Shown here: in pieces, positions 1 to 9,365 of the stretch
Numbering within the stretch: the stretch's first letter is position 1
How the letters are laid out: each line of letters opens with the position of its first letter
Origin: Helicobacter pylori_CU
GTDB lineage: Bacteria; Campylobacterota; Campylobacteria; Campylobacterales; Helicobacteraceae
Reading direction: 5' to 3'
Assembly: GCF_000259235.1 (NCBI RefSeq)
Contig: NC_017733.1
Location: 1,054,001-1,118,000, forward strand
Length of the DNA stretch: 64,000 bases
Made by a program: the position numbers and the translations under genes
The notes under the pieces: model-generated
The model's database searches: none
The model's input: only the letters and a program-made list of their open reading frames with translations
What the model was told of the DNA's origin: nothing

Positions 1-1158
1 ATTGTAGGCGATATTTTGCAATTGAAATTTATCCGCCAAAAGCTCTGCGAGAAGCCCGTTTTACTCCCACAAAAGGATTATGAAGAAGCGGGAAATTATG
101 CCATTAGGAAAATGCAATTATCCATTATTTCTCAAATTTTAGACGGGATCATCTTTGCTGGTTGGGTCTTTTTTGGTTTGACGCATTTAGAAGATCTCAC
201 GCATTATTTAAATCTTCCTGAAACGCTAGGCTACTTGGTGTTTGCCTTGTTGTTTTTAGCGATTCAAAGCGTTTTAGCTTTACCCATTAGCTACTACACC
301 ACCATGCATTTGGATAAGGAATTTGGCTTTTCTAAGGTGAGCTTGTCGTTGTTTTTTAAGGATTTTTTCAAAGAGTTATTGCTCACTTTAGGCGTGGGAT
401 TGTTGTTGATTTACACCCTTATTATGATCATTGAACATGTGGAGCATTGGGAAATTAGCTCGTTTTTTGTCGTGTTTGTTTTCATGATCTTGGCTAATCT
501 TTTTTACCCTAAAATCGCCCAGCTTTTCAACCAATTCACCCCCTTGAATAACCGGGATTTGGAGAGTCAAATTGAGGGCATGATGGATAAGGTGGGTTTT
601 AAATCTCAAGGCATCTTTGTGATGGACGCTAGCAAGAGGGATGGGCGTTTGAACGCGTATTTTGGGGGCTTGGGTAAAAACAAGCGGGTGGTGTTGTTTG
701 ACACTTTGATCTCTAAAGTTGGGACAGAAGGGCTTTTAGCCATTTTAGGGCATGAATTAGGGCATTTTAAAAATAAGGATTTGTTGAAAAGTTTAGGGAT
801 TATGGGAGGCTTGCTCGCTCTTGTTTTTGCTTTGATCGCTCATTTGCCGCCATTGGTTTTTGAAGGCTTCAATGTCTCGCAAACGCCAGCGAGTTTGATT
901 GCGATTTTACTCTTGTTTTTGCCGGTGTTTTCTTTTTACGCCATGCCTTTGATCGGGTTTTTTAGCCGAAAGAACGAATACAATGCGGACAAGTTTGGGG
1001 CGAGTTTAAGCTCTAAAGAGGTTTTAGCCAAAGCGTTAGTGTCCATTGTGAGCGAAAATAAAGCGTTCCCTTATTCGCACCCTTTTTATGTTTTCTTGCA
1101 CTTCACGCACCCGCTCCTATTAGAACGCCTAAAAGCTTTGGATTATGAAATTGAATGA
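1..1158 (+). CDS. M48-family membrane zinc metalloprotease (CAAX prenyl protease/Ste24-like), 5' partial
   Basis: Integral-membrane metallopeptidase of the M48 (Ste24/CAAX protease) family. The zinc-binding HELGH motif is encoded at 751-765. A second NEYNAD motif, supplying the third ligand glutamate, lies near 973-990. Several hydrophobic segments surround the catalytic core. The reading frame is open to base 1 (IVGDILQLKF...), so the true N-terminus with further membrane segments lies outside the window; the TTG at 16 is only an internal codon. The stop overlaps the prmC start by four bases (ATGA), which implies translational coupling. The family is firm. The bacterial substrate is unknown, and it may act in membrane protein quality control. 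It corresponds to HP0382 from memory. Confidence 0.88.
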   Translation: MVGDILQLKFIRQKLCEKPVLLPQKDYEEAGNYAIRKMQLSIISQILDGIIFAGWVFFGLTHLEDLTHYLNLPETLGYLVFALLFLAIQSVLALPISYYTTMHLDKEFGFSKVSLSLFFKDFFKELLLTLGVGLLLIYTLIMIIEHVEHWEISSFFVVFVFMILANLFYPKIAQLFNQFTPLNNRDLESQIEGMMDKVGFKSQGIFVMDASKRDGRLNAYFGGLGKNKRVVLFDTLISKVGTEGLLAILGHELGHFKNKDLLKSLGIMGGLLALVFALIAHLPPLVFEGFNVSQTPASLIAILLLFLPVFSFYAMPLIGFFSRKNEYNADKFGASLSSKEVLAKALVSIVSENKAFPYSHPFYVFLHFTHPLLLERLKALDYEIE

Positions 1159-1985
1159 CCCTTTCACAAGCCCTAAATAAAGCCAAAAAAGGATTATCGC
1201 AAAAAGGTTTTAGGGGGGGCTTAGAGTCTGAAATTTTATTAGGCTTTGTCTTGCAAAAAGAAAGGGTTTTTTTGCACACGCATGCCTATTTAGAATTAAC
1301 CCACGAAGAAGAAACACGCTTTTTTGAATTGGTAGGAAAGCGTTTGAATGACTGCCCCATAGAGTATTTATTAGGAAGCTGTGATTTTTATGGGCGTTCT
1401 TTTTTTGTGAATGAGCATGTTTTAATCCCACGGCCTGAAACCGAGATTTTAGTCCAAAAAGCCCTTGATATTATTTCTCAATACCATTTAAAAGAAATAG
1501 GCGAAATCGGCATAGGGAGCGGATGCGTGTCTGTGAGTTTGGCTTTAGAAAACCCTAAACTTTGTATTCATGCGAGCGATATTTCACCAAAAGCTTTAGA
1601 AGTGGCGTTAAAAAATATTGAACGCTTTTGTCTAAAAGGGCGTGTTTTTTTAAAACAAACGCATCTTTGGGATCGCATGCCAACGATAGAAATGCTTGTC
1701 TCTAACCCGCCCTATATCGCTAAAGGTTATCCTTTGGAAAAATCCGTCCTCAAAGAACCGCACGAAGCCCTTTTTGGGGGGGTTAAAGGCGATGAAATCT
1801 TAAAAGAAATCATTTTTTTAGCCGCTGGATTAAAAATCCCTTTTTTGGTTTGTGAAATGGGGTATGACCAGTTAAAAAGCTTGAAAGAATGCTTGGAGTT
1901 TTGCGGTTATGATGCAGAGTTTTACAAGGATTTGAGCGGCTTTGATAGGGGGTTTGTGGGCGTTTTAAAAAGTTTTTTAAGATAA
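1155..1985 (+). CDS. prmC: Release factor glutamine methyltransferase PrmC/HemK
   Basis: Uses S-adenosylmethionine to N5-methylate the glutamine of the GGQ motif in release factors RF1 and RF2, which speeds termination. The SAM-binding glycine loop EIGIGSG lies at about residue 117. The catalytic NPPY motif is at 184-187, preceded by a Val-Ser. The N-terminal helical domain carries the PrmC signature around LIPRPETE at about residue 91. The length of 276 residues is normal for the family. It starts inside the protease stop codon, so the two are probably one transcript. No defect is visible. Confidence 0.93.
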   Translation: MTLSQALNKAKKGLSQKGFRGGLESEILLGFVLQKERVFLHTHAYLELTHEEETRFFELVGKRLNDCPIEYLLGSCDFYGRSFFVNEHVLIPRPETEILVQKALDIISQYHLKEIGEIGIGSGCVSVSLALENPKLCIHASDISPKALEVALKNIERFCLKGRVFLKQTHLWDRMPTIEMLVSNPPYIAKGYPLEKSVLKEPHEALFGGVKGDEILKEIIFLAAGLKIPFLVCEMGYDQLKSLKECLEFCGYDAEFYKDLSGFDRGFVGVLKSFLR

Positions 1986-2013
1986 AGTTAAAACTTAATT
2001 ACCCTTTTAGTGT

Positions 2014-2019
2014 TACAAT
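2014..2019 (+). promoter_or_regulatory. Predicted -10 box (TACAAT) for gdhA
   Basis: TACAAT lies 33 bases upstream of the chosen gdhA start in AT-rich sequence. H. pylori housekeeping promoters usually show a -10 box with no clear -35 element, which fits here. Confidence 0.45.
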
Positions 2020-2052
2020 AAAAACACTTAAAATAATAAAGGAATGCCGCTC

Positions 2053-3399
2053 ATGTATGTTGAAAAAATTCTCCAGTCTTTACAGAAAAAATACCCCTAT
2101 CAAAAAGAGTTCCATCAAGCCGTTTATGAAGCTATCACTTCGTTAAAACCCCTTTTAGACAGCGATAAAAGTTATGAAAAACATGCCATTTTAGAGCGTT
2201 TGATTGAGCCTGAAAGGGAGATTTTTTTTAGGGTGTGTTGGCTAGATGATAACCATCAGATCCAAGTCAATCGAGGGTGTAGGGTTGAATTCAATTCAGC
2301 CATTGGCCCTTATAAGGGGGGCTTGAGATTCCACCCTAGCGTGAATGAAAGCGTGATCAAGTTTTTAGGCTTTGAGCAAGTGTTGAAAAATTCGCTCACC
2401 ACTTTGGCTATGGGGGGCGCTAAGGGGGGGAGCGATTTTGACCCTAAAGGGAAGAGCGAGCATGAGATCATGCGTTTTTGCCAGGCGTTCATGAACGAAT
2501 TATACCGCCACATTGGGGCCACGACTGATGTGCCAGCTGGGGATATTGGAGTGGGCGAAAGAGAGATTGGCTATCTGTTTGGGCAATATAAAAAATTAGT
2601 CAATCGTTTTGAGGGCGTATTGACCGGTAAGGGACTCACTTATGGGGGGAGTTTGTGCAGAAAAGAAGCTACCGGTTATGGGTGCGTGTATTTTGCTGAA
2701 GAAATGTTGCAAGAAAGGAACAGCTCTTTAGAGGGTAAGGTTTGTAGCGTTTCTGGGAGCGGTAATGTCGCTATTTACACCATTGAAAAACTGCTTCAAA
2801 TAGGAGCCAAACCGGTAACGGCGAGCGATTCTAATGGCATGATTTATGACAAAGACGGCATTGATTTAGAGCTTTTGAAAGAAATTAAAGAGGCGCGTCG
2901 TGGGAGGATCAAAGAATACGCTTTAGAAAAAACTAGTGCAAAATACACGCCCACAGAGAATTACCCCAAAGGGGGGAATGCCGTATGGCATGTGCCTTGT
3001 TTTGCGGCTTTTCCTAGTGCGACTGAGAATGAATTGAGCGTTTTAGACGCTAAAACCCTCCTTTCTAACGGGTGTAAATGCGTGGCTGAAGGGGCGAACA
3101 TGCCCTCAAGCAATGAAGCGATTGAATTGTTTTTACAAGCTAAAATTTCTTATGGCATAGGCAAGGCGGCTAATGCTGGGGGGGTGAGCGTGAGCGGCTT
3201 GGAAATGGCGCAAAACGCGAGCATGCACCCTTGGAGTTTTGAAGTGGTGGATGCGAAATTACACCATATCATGAAAGAGATTTATAAGAATGTCTCTCAA
3301 ACCGCTAAAGAGTTTAAAGACCCTACTAATTTTGTTTTAGGGGCCAATATCGCTGGTTTTAGAAAAGTGGCGTCTGCGATGATAGCGCAAGGGGTTTGA
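2053..3399 (+). CDS. gdhA: NADP-type glutamate dehydrogenase
   Basis: Reversible reductive amination of 2-oxoglutarate to glutamate, a main route for ammonium assimilation in a bacterium that makes much ammonia through urease. The substrate region GPYKGGLRFHPS, the catalytic-lysine segment MGGAKGGSDFDPKGK and the nucleotide-binding SGSGNVA are all present. The ATG at 2053 (MYVEKILQ) is preferred over the ATG at 2044, because the AAAGGA ribosome site abuts 2044 directly but stands about nine bases from 2053. The length of 448 residues is typical of hexameric bacterial GDH. It has its own predicted promoter and runs convergently into futA with only 12 bases between the stops. Confidence 0.95.
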   Translation: MYVEKILQSLQKKYPYQKEFHQAVYEAITSLKPLLDSDKSYEKHAILERLIEPEREIFFRVCWLDDNHQIQVNRGCRVEFNSAIGPYKGGLRFHPSVNESVIKFLGFEQVLKNSLTTLAMGGAKGGSDFDPKGKSEHEIMRFCQAFMNELYRHIGATTDVPAGDIGVGEREIGYLFGQYKKLVNRFEGVLTGKGLTYGGSLCRKEATGYGCVYFAEEMLQERNSSLEGKVCSVSGSGNVAIYTIEKLLQIGAKPVTASDSNGMIYDKDGIDLELLKEIKEARRGRIKEYALEKTSAKYTPTENYPKGGNAVWHVPCFAAFPSATENELSVLDAKTLLSNGCKCVAEGANMPSSNEAIELFLQAKISYGIGKAANAGGVSVSGLEMAQNASMHPWSFEVVDAKLHHIMKEIYKNVSQTAKEFKDPTNFVLGANIAGFRKVASAMIAQGV

Positions 3400-3411
3400 T
3401 TACCCCCAATT

Positions 3412-4728
3412 TTACAAACCCAATTTTTTAACCCATCTCCTTATTGCACGCAATAAGGGTAAGGATTTGTGATAAATTTTGCGATAGATTTTAAAAGTGG
3501 TGTTTTGAGAGAGTTCCAATAAAGGCGAAGCGTTTTGTAAAAGCCGCTCATAATTAACCCTCAAATCATCATAATTAACCCTCAAATCATCATAATTAAC
3601 CCTCAAATCATCATAATTAACCCTCAAATCATCAATAGATATTAAAGGCTCATTCAAATCACGATGAAGAGCAGAATAATGATGGGCATCGCAATGGTAA
3701 ATCGTGTCGTTTTCTAAAATCGTTTTAAAAAAAGCTAGGATTTTTTTAAAACTCAAATCTTGGTAAAAGTAAGCTTTCCCATCAATAGTGTTTAAAGGGT
3801 TTTCATAGAGCATGTCTAAATAGGCGTTTGGGTGCGTGTGCAAGTATCTCACATAATCAATCGCTTCATCAAAGTTTTTGAAATCATGCACATTCACAAA
3901 ACTTTTAGGGTTAAAATCTTTCGCCACGCTGGGACTCCCCCAATAAATAGGAATGGTATGGCTGAAATAAGCGTCAATGATTTTTTCAGTTACATAGCCA
4001 TAGCCTTGCGAGTTTTCAAAACACAGATTGAATTTGTATTGGCTTAAAAACTCGCTCTTGTTTTTAACGTTATAGCCCAAAGTGTTTCTCACGCTCCCTC
4101 CCCCAGTAACTGGCTCAATAGAATTTAAAGCGTCATAGAAAGCGTTCCTTTTAGGAGCGTTAGGGTTGCTTGCGACAAAACTCGCAAACCCTCTTTTCAA
4201 AGGATCGATCTCATCATTCACTACTGCGCATAAATTAGGGTGGTTTTCTTTAAAATGATGGGAAGGTTTTTTTAAAGTATAAAGGCTGTTAGGTTTGAGT
4301 TTGTAGGGCGCAGTGGTGTCATTCACGCTCTCGGCTTTATGGTGTAGTCTATCATAATATAAAGGCATTCTCAAATAACGATCATTAAAATCCAATTCAT
4401 CAAAGCCTATGGCGTAATCAAAGAGATTGAAATTAGGGACTTCGTTTTCACCGGTGTAAAACACCCTTTTAGTGTTTTGATAGGATAGGATTTTTCTGGC
4501 CGATCCAAGGGGGTTACCAAAAACGATGTCCGCAGGTTTATCAGGGTTTTGGTGGAGGGTGATTGCGTAGCGTTGGCTTAAGATGAAATAAAGAGCACTC
4601 TTTTTAAATTCTTCAGCGCCTCCCCACCAATTCGCCACAGCGATTTTTAGGGGGGGGGGGGAACTTATATGCAATTTTTTTTTAATTGGAGCGCTTTCTA
4701 TAAAGGCGTCTAATAGGGGCTGGAACAT
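3412..4728 (-). CDS. futA: Alpha-1,3-fucosyltransferase (GT10), phase-variable, in frame here
   Basis: Transfers fucose from GDP-fucose to N-acetylglucosamine in the LPS O-antigen, giving Lewis X/Y structures that mimic host glycans. The GT10 core has the donor-binding segment NLCFENS...GYVTEKIIDAY near the middle of the protein. The C-terminus carries four exact DDLRVNY heptads, which in this family set oligomerisation and acceptor length preference, followed by a basic amphipathic membrane-anchoring tail. Near the 5' end the gene contains an A9 run and a C12 run (coding strand). Both are in register, so this copy is predicted ON. AAAGGA lies six bases before the ATG. The gdhA-ccsBA neighbourhood identifies the futA locus rather than futB. 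Confidence 0.93.
   Translation of the reverse strand: MFQPLLDAFIESAPIKKKLHISSPPPLKIAVANWWGGAEEFKKSALYFILSQRYAITLHQNPDKPADIVFGNPLGSARKILSYQNTKRVFYTGENEVPNFNLFDYAIGFDELDFNDRYLRMPLYYDRLHHKAESVNDTTAPYKLKPNSLYTLKKPSHHFKENHPNLCAVVNDEIDPLKRGFASFVASNPNAPKRNAFYDALNSIEPVTGGGSVRNTLGYNVKNKSEFLSQYKFNLCFENSQGYGYVTEKIIDAYFSHTIPIYWGSPSVAKDFNPKSFVNVHDFKNFDEAIDYVRYLHTHPNAYLDMLYENPLNTIDGKAYFYQDLSFKKILAFFKTILENDTIYHCDAHHYSALHRDLNEPLISIDDLRVNYDDLRVNYDDLRVNYDDLRVNYERLLQNASPLLELSQNTTFKIYRKIYHKSLPLLRAIRRWVKKLGL
3549..3632 (-). repeat. Four exact 21-bp tandem repeats encoding DDLRVNY heptads
   Basis: The 21-base unit CATAATTAACCCTCAAATCAT (plus strand) occurs four times head to tail with no mismatch. Each unit encodes one seven-residue heptad of the fucosyltransferase. 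Copy number varies between strains by slippage or recombination. Confidence 0.95.
4650..4661 (-). repeat. Poly-C (C12) contingency tract in futA
   Basis: Twelve G on the plus strand, read as C12 in the coding strand, encode Ser-Pro-Pro-Pro just before the catalytic domain. Loss or gain of one base would truncate the enzyme. With twelve the frame is open. Confidence 0.93.
4675..4683 (-). repeat. Poly-A (A9) tract in futA
   Basis: Nine T on the plus strand form an A9 run in the coding strand, encoding the lysines of PIKKKLH. It lies 13 bases upstream of the C12 tract in the coding strand and gives a second slippage site in the same gene. Confidence 0.8.
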
Positions 4729-4737
4729 GGTTATCCT

Positions 4738-7548
4738 TTAAACCAATTTAGGCAAACTCAAATGGCGTTTGAAATACGCCAAGATCACGAGTAAAAAAGG
4801 TATCGCTACCAAAAAGTATAAAAAAGTAGGGATAGGCAAGGGATCGCCTGCGGCATAGCTGTGCAAGCCAGAAAGGTAGTAATTCACGCCAAAATAAGTC
4901 ATTAAAACCGAATAGAACCCTAGCACGCTGCTGCTCGCTAAAATAAAGGGCCAATTTTGAGAGCCTAGAAAACGCAAATGCAAGATCAAAGCATAGACGC
5001 AAATAGAAATCAATGCCCAAGTTTCTTTAGGGTCCCACCCCCAATAGCGCCCCCAAGATTCATTCGCCCACACCCCGCCTAAGAAATTCCCGGCTGTGAG
5101 CATGAACAAGCCTAAAATCATGCTCATTTCATTGATAGCGCTAATGGAAAGAATGGTTTTGTCCAAATTGAAACGCCCTTGTTTGCGCAAAATAAACAAA
5201 ACCAAACTTAAAATCCCTAGCACAAAACACAAGCCCAAAAAGCCATAACTAGCGGTGATGATAGAGACATGGATATTGAGCCAATAGGATTTTAACACCG
5301 GCACTAAAGGACCGATTTGAGGGTCCATAAAGCCTAAATGAGCCACAAAGAGCGCGATACCGGCTAAAAAGCTAGAAGCCGATAGTGCAAGTTTGGAGCG
5401 TAAAATAAACCCTGCGATAACAGAAGCCCATGCGATATAAAGCATGGACTCATAAGCGTTGCTCCAAGGCGAATGCCCGCTCACATACCAGCGCAAGATT
5501 AGCCCCATAGAATGAGCGATCGCGCAAAGCAAGATAGCCATATAAAGGATTTTAGTGAGCCAAATATTTGGAATCGTGTTTTTAACCAAAGAGGTGATCA
5601 CAACGATAAAAAGCAACAACCCAAGAAAGATATAAGGCAAGGTCAGGCTGTTAAAAAAATTGGTGTGGTTTAAGAAAATTTCAGAATCCACTTTAGAAGA
5701 AGATAAATAGAGGTTTTTGGCATGCTCTTGCTGATAGACGCTTAAATCTTTTAGGGTTTTTCCTACTTTATCCCATTGGTTGGTTTTTAAAGCGTCATCA
5801 AATCCGCTAAAAATATTTTTTAAAAACGCCGTTGCCACGCTTGAAATTTCTTTATTGGGGCTGTTGATCGCTTCAATGGGCGAGAGCCAAGCGGTGGTTT
5901 TATCGCTAGGGAAAATGCGTAAAAATTGAGCGCTAAAAAGCGTATAAACTAAGTTGATGCGTTCATCTACTTTTAAGACATCTTTATCCAACTCGTTGCG
6001 CGCGTTAGGGGATTTTTGATTGACTTCTTCAACCAGATTTTTTAATTTATACCCACGGCTATCAAACGCATCTCTAAAAGCGATACGGCTTTCGTCTAAA
6101 GGCGTGCCAATAAGCTTCCTTAAGGCTTTATTGGAAGTGTAAATCATCTTAATACTGCGCCAATCATTGGGGAAAAACATGATCCCTAAAAGCACCTGCA
6201 TGGCGTTTAGCCCTTGAAAATCATCTTTTTTTAAAATCTTATGGACGTATTCAATGCTGATGGTATCAAGGGGTTTGATACGCCCGTCAAAATCCTGGAC
6301 TTGAAGCCTTTGAAAGGCTTTTAAATGGTCTTTGGAATACTCTCTTAAACGCTTCAAACGCTCTAAAATCGCGCTTTTAGAATCTTCTTTATTGGCGGAA
6401 TTTTCTATCTTTTGTCGCTCAATTTTAGCGCTTTTGCCCCCATGCATGTCAATTTGGCCTTCATTGGCGAACGAAGAAGTAAAAGGGCTGATTAAAATTA
6501 AAGCGAGCAAGAAACTAGCAACTTGTTGGGATTTTAAAAAGCGTGAAAGCTTTAAAAAACGCCCGTTTTTATCCAAAAGCAACCACAAAGCCCCTAAAAT
6601 AAGCATCGCATACCCTAAATAAGTGGGGATTTTACCCGGGTCTTTATTGACAGAAAGGATCGTGCCTTTTTCATCCATGTCATAAGAAGATTGGAAAAAG
6701 CGATAGCCTTCATAATCTAAAACATGGTTCATAAAAATCCTATAAGGTTTGATTAAAGTGTTATCCAATTTCAAAACTTCCACTTCTGAAGTGTAAGATG
6801 AAGGGCTCATAGAGCCGGCGTAACGTTCTAATTCAAAACGCTTCAGTTTGATTTGAAAGGGCAATTCAATGTAAGCGGATCCAAAACTTAAAGAGAGCTT
6901 GTCGTCTTTAAACACCTCGCTTTCTTCTATGCCTTCATTCCTGTTGTTTTTAATGAGGTTGAATTTGTGGCTCACGCCGTTATAGGTCGCTTTTAACACT
7001 AAAATAGTAGCGTCATCTTTTTTAATGGCGTTTTGCTTGTAAATCTCTAAGGGTTCTAAAATCAAAGGCTTGTGATCTAAAGTGGCATGAATGGGTCTTA
7101 ATCGTTTGGAATGATAAAAAGTTAAAGGCGTTTTTAAAGAAAGTTTTTTTTCGTCGTTTAGGGTGATATTAAGGTAAGTGTCCGCGCTTTCAAAAGAGCT
7201 TTGCGCGCTATTTTCTCGCACATGCATAAGCCCTTCTACGCCAAAAAAACGCGTGATGGCTGCCCCTAAAATGATTAAAATCAAGGAGCTGTGGAAAAAA
7301 AGGCTCGCATACCTTTTGCACTCCAAAGCTTTAGATTTAATGAATGTGCCTATTAAAACCACCAATAAATACGCATGCAAGAAATTAAACCAAGGGGTGT
7401 TATACACAATCGCCTTACTCGCGCTCGTGCCGTAATCGTTTTCTATAAAAGTGGCTATCGCGCACGCTAAGGCATAGAGCGCGATTAAAGGGATAGCGAC
7501 CCAAAAAGAAGCCAGCAAAAAAGAAAGCAGGCTTTTGAGATTCTTCAT
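4738..7548 (-). CDS. ccsBA: Fused cytochrome c biogenesis protein CcsBA (System II)
   Basis: Exports haem across the inner membrane and ligates it to CXXCH motifs of apocytochromes c. The N-terminal half is ResB/CcsB-like, with four membrane segments around a large periplasmic domain. The C-terminal half is CcsA-like with a tryptophan-rich haem-handling WWD-type motif (WGRYWGWDPKETWAL) and flanking histidines in loops (SGHSPWSNAYE, GLHSYAAG). At 936 residues it is the natural fusion seen in epsilonproteobacteria. It lies ten bases upstream of futA on the same strand and follows the thioredoxin-fold lipoprotein closely, forming a cytochrome c maturation pair. AGGAAA precedes the ATG. Confidence 0.95.
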   Translation of the reverse strand: MKNLKSLLSFLLASFWVAIPLIALYALACAIATFIENDYGTSASKAIVYNTPWFNFLHAYLLVVLIGTFIKSKALECKRYASLFFHSSLILIILGAAITRFFGVEGLMHVRENSAQSSFESADTYLNITLNDEKKLSLKTPLTFYHSKRLRPIHATLDHKPLILEPLEIYKQNAIKKDDATILVLKATYNGVSHKFNLIKNNRNEGIEESEVFKDDKLSLSFGSAYIELPFQIKLKRFELERYAGSMSPSSYTSEVEVLKLDNTLIKPYRIFMNHVLDYEGYRFFQSSYDMDEKGTILSVNKDPGKIPTYLGYAMLILGALWLLLDKNGRFLKLSRFLKSQQVASFLLALILISPFTSSFANEGQIDMHGGKSAKIERQKIENSANKEDSKSAILERLKRLREYSKDHLKAFQRLQVQDFDGRIKPLDTISIEYVHKILKKDDFQGLNAMQVLLGIMFFPNDWRSIKMIYTSNKALRKLIGTPLDESRIAFRDAFDSRGYKLKNLVEEVNQKSPNARNELDKDVLKVDERINLVYTLFSAQFLRIFPSDKTTAWLSPIEAINSPNKEISSVATAFLKNIFSGFDDALKTNQWDKVGKTLKDLSVYQQEHAKNLYLSSSKVDSEIFLNHTNFFNSLTLPYIFLGLLLFIVVITSLVKNTIPNIWLTKILYMAILLCAIAHSMGLILRWYVSGHSPWSNAYESMLYIAWASVIAGFILRSKLALSASSFLAGIALFVAHLGFMDPQIGPLVPVLKSYWLNIHVSIITASYGFLGLCFVLGILSLVLFILRKQGRFNLDKTILSISAINEMSMILGLFMLTAGNFLGGVWANESWGRYWGWDPKETWALISICVYALILHLRFLGSQNWPFILASSSVLGFYSVLMTYFGVNYYLSGLHSYAAGDPLPIPTFLYFLVAIPFLLVILAYFKRHLSLPKLV

Positions 7549-7557
7549 TAGACTTTC

Positions 7558-8229
7558 CTAGTTAGACTTGCTTTTAGAAAGGTTGGTTTTATACTTGATG
7601 TAAGCCTTTAATTTTTTAGTGAGATCCTCATCGTTTTTTGTGTCTTGATACTTCCCATCGCCGATAAATTCTAACACGGCTAAAAATTGTGTGGAGGGCA
7701 TATAGCCGGGCAATTCATAGATGGTTTTACCGGTTTTATCGGATAAAACAATCGTAGGGGTGGATTGGACGGCATAAATTTGCGCTAATTCTTCTGTGGA
7801 CATTTTGATTTCTTTTTCATCATTTTTATCCTTATCGCCGACTTTAAAATCATGCTCTTTGGAGTAGCTGATATTGACATAGTAAGCGCTAAAATGTTCT
7901 TTAATGTAGTCGTGCAATTCTTTGACATTTTTGAGATCTTTTTTAAGCCTTTCGCAATAGAAACAACCATTACGGCCAAAAACTAAAAGCATGTATTTAT
8001 CGTTAGGGCTAATGGACTTATTGTCTGAAAAAACATCTTCTAAACCGGCGTAACTCTTTTTGTCTATGTTGTCTCGCTCATCATTTAATTCTTTGGAGCT
8101 TTGAGAGCCAGAGCTTAAAAGATTTTCGTCTAATTTGTCTTTATTGTTGGATTTGCAAGCGCTTAAAAACAGCGAAATCAATAGCAACACGCTTAAAAAT
8201 TTCTTGGAAACATAAGAGAGTGAAAACAT
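7558..8229 (-). CDS. Periplasmic thiol:disulfide reductase lipoprotein (thioredoxin fold, HP0377-like)
   Basis: Thioredoxin-fold protein with a CFYC active site at residues 89-92 (FGRNGCFYC) and the cis-proline loop QSTPTIV about 75 residues later. The N-terminus is a lipoprotein signal with lipobox LSAC, placing the lipidated cysteine at 25. In H. pylori this protein is described as a DsbC/CcmG-like reductase that keeps apocytochrome c thiols reduced for haem attachment. Its position directly upstream of ccsBA (9-base gap, same strand) supports that role. Residues 26-75 are low-complexity linker. The family is certain; the exact partner is inferred from context and literature memory. Confidence 0.88.
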   Translation of the reverse strand: MFSLSYVSKKFLSVLLLISLFLSACKSNNKDKLDENLLSSGSQSSKELNDERDNIDKKSYAGLEDVFSDNKSISPNDKYMLLVFGRNGCFYCERLKKDLKNVKELHDYIKEHFSAYYVNISYSKEHDFKVGDKDKNDEKEIKMSTEELAQIYAVQSTPTIVLSDKTGKTIYELPGYMPSTQFLAVLEFIGDGKYQDTKNDEDLTKKLKAYIKYKTNLSKSKSN

Positions 8230-8302
8230 GTAATAACCTTTATTGTTTAATAGATTTGGAAACTTGGTATTTTACTATAATAATCGCTTTTTTATGCAGA
8301 TT

Positions 8303-9310
8303 TCACTCACTTTTAAGGTTTTTCACTAATTCAATGATAAATTTAGCGAACTCTATGGAATCGTTTAAGCATGGGCAAACTAAATATTCTTTAACCGCCA
8401 AGCGCTCTGCCATCAAGCGGTATTGCATGTCTAATTCATAGAGCGTTTCAGAATTATCAATCGTGAAAGCTAAAGGGTAGATAATGATATTAGACTTGCG
8501 GTGCTTTTCTATCAGCTCTTCAGTGCTTGGCTCTAGCCATTTCATAGGCCCTAGCTTGGATTGATAAGAGAGTAAAACTTCTTTAAAAGGGATATTTTTT
8601 TGTTGCATCAACTCTTTTAACAAACTCACATGGTGTTCGCATTCTTGCTGGTAAGTATCGCCGGCATCAACAATGCTTTTAGGTAATCCATGGACGGAAA
8701 AGATTAAGACAAAATCCTGGCTTTTGCGGTTGTTTAGGGCGCTTGAAATCGTGTTTAAAATGATTTCATTAAGCTTTTTGTCAGCATAAAAGCGTTCTAT
8801 CACTCGCACTTTGGGGCGGAAAGTTTCTAGGGATTTTAGGGCGTTAAAAGCGTCATTGAAACTAGAAAGGGTGGTGGCGCTAGAATATTGCGGATACATG
8901 GAAAAAAACACCAAGCTTTCTACCTCTTTTAAGGCTAAATCTTGCAAAACCATAGACGCATAAGGGGGGGTATAACGCATCGCATAAGTGTAAAAACGAG
9001 TAGGATCCAATTCGTTCAAACGCTCTGTAAGGGCGAACGTGATAGGCGTTAAAGGGGATTTGCCTCCTAATTTTTCATAGATTTTTTTGGATTTTTCTAT
9101 GCGGCTATTGACGATCATTTTACCCACCATTTTACGCATGAAATTATTTTTAATGGTAAGGATAAAGGGGTCATCAAACATGTTTTTTAAAAACACCCCC
9201 ACTTCATAAAGGCTGTTAGGCCCTCCCATATTCAAAAGAACAACCGCTTCTTTGGGGGATTTTGCGGCGTTATTTTCTAAATTATTAAGCTTTTCATTGA
9301 TCAAATTCAT
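8303..9310 (-). CDS. hemH: Ferrochelatase
   Basis: Inserts ferrous iron into protoporphyrin IX, the last step of haem synthesis. The conserved N-terminal LLNMGGPNS, the catalytic-histidine segment FSVHGLPKSIVDAGD and the acidic metal-path region IDNSETLYELD are present. The length of 335 residues matches short bacterial ferrochelatases. It lies 73 bases upstream of the thioredoxin-like lipoprotein and ccsBA on the same strand, giving a haem-making and haem-attaching cluster. A run of seven G occurs at 8954-8960, too short to expect strong phase variation. Confidence 0.94.
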   Translation of the reverse strand: MNLINEKLNNLENNAAKSPKEAVVLLNMGGPNSLYEVGVFLKNMFDDPFILTIKNNFMRKMVGKMIVNSRIEKSKKIYEKLGGKSPLTPITFALTERLNELDPTRFYTYAMRYTPPYASMVLQDLALKEVESLVFFSMYPQYSSATTLSSFNDAFNALKSLETFRPKVRVIERFYADKKLNEIILNTISSALNNRKSQDFVLIFSVHGLPKSIVDAGDTYQQECEHHVSLLKELMQQKNIPFKEVLLSYQSKLGPMKWLEPSTEELIEKHRKSNIIIYPLAFTIDNSETLYELDMQYRLMAERLAVKEYLVCPCLNDSIEFAKFIIELVKNLKSE

Positions 9311-9365
9311 TAGTGCATGCTAAAATAAAACGATTAATAAAAAATAAATCGTTAGAAAGAAGTTA

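Noticed and set aside
3549..3632. Four regularly spaced repeats considered as a CRISPR array
   Set aside because: Perfect tandem 21-mers without spacers, in frame in futA, encoding heptads.
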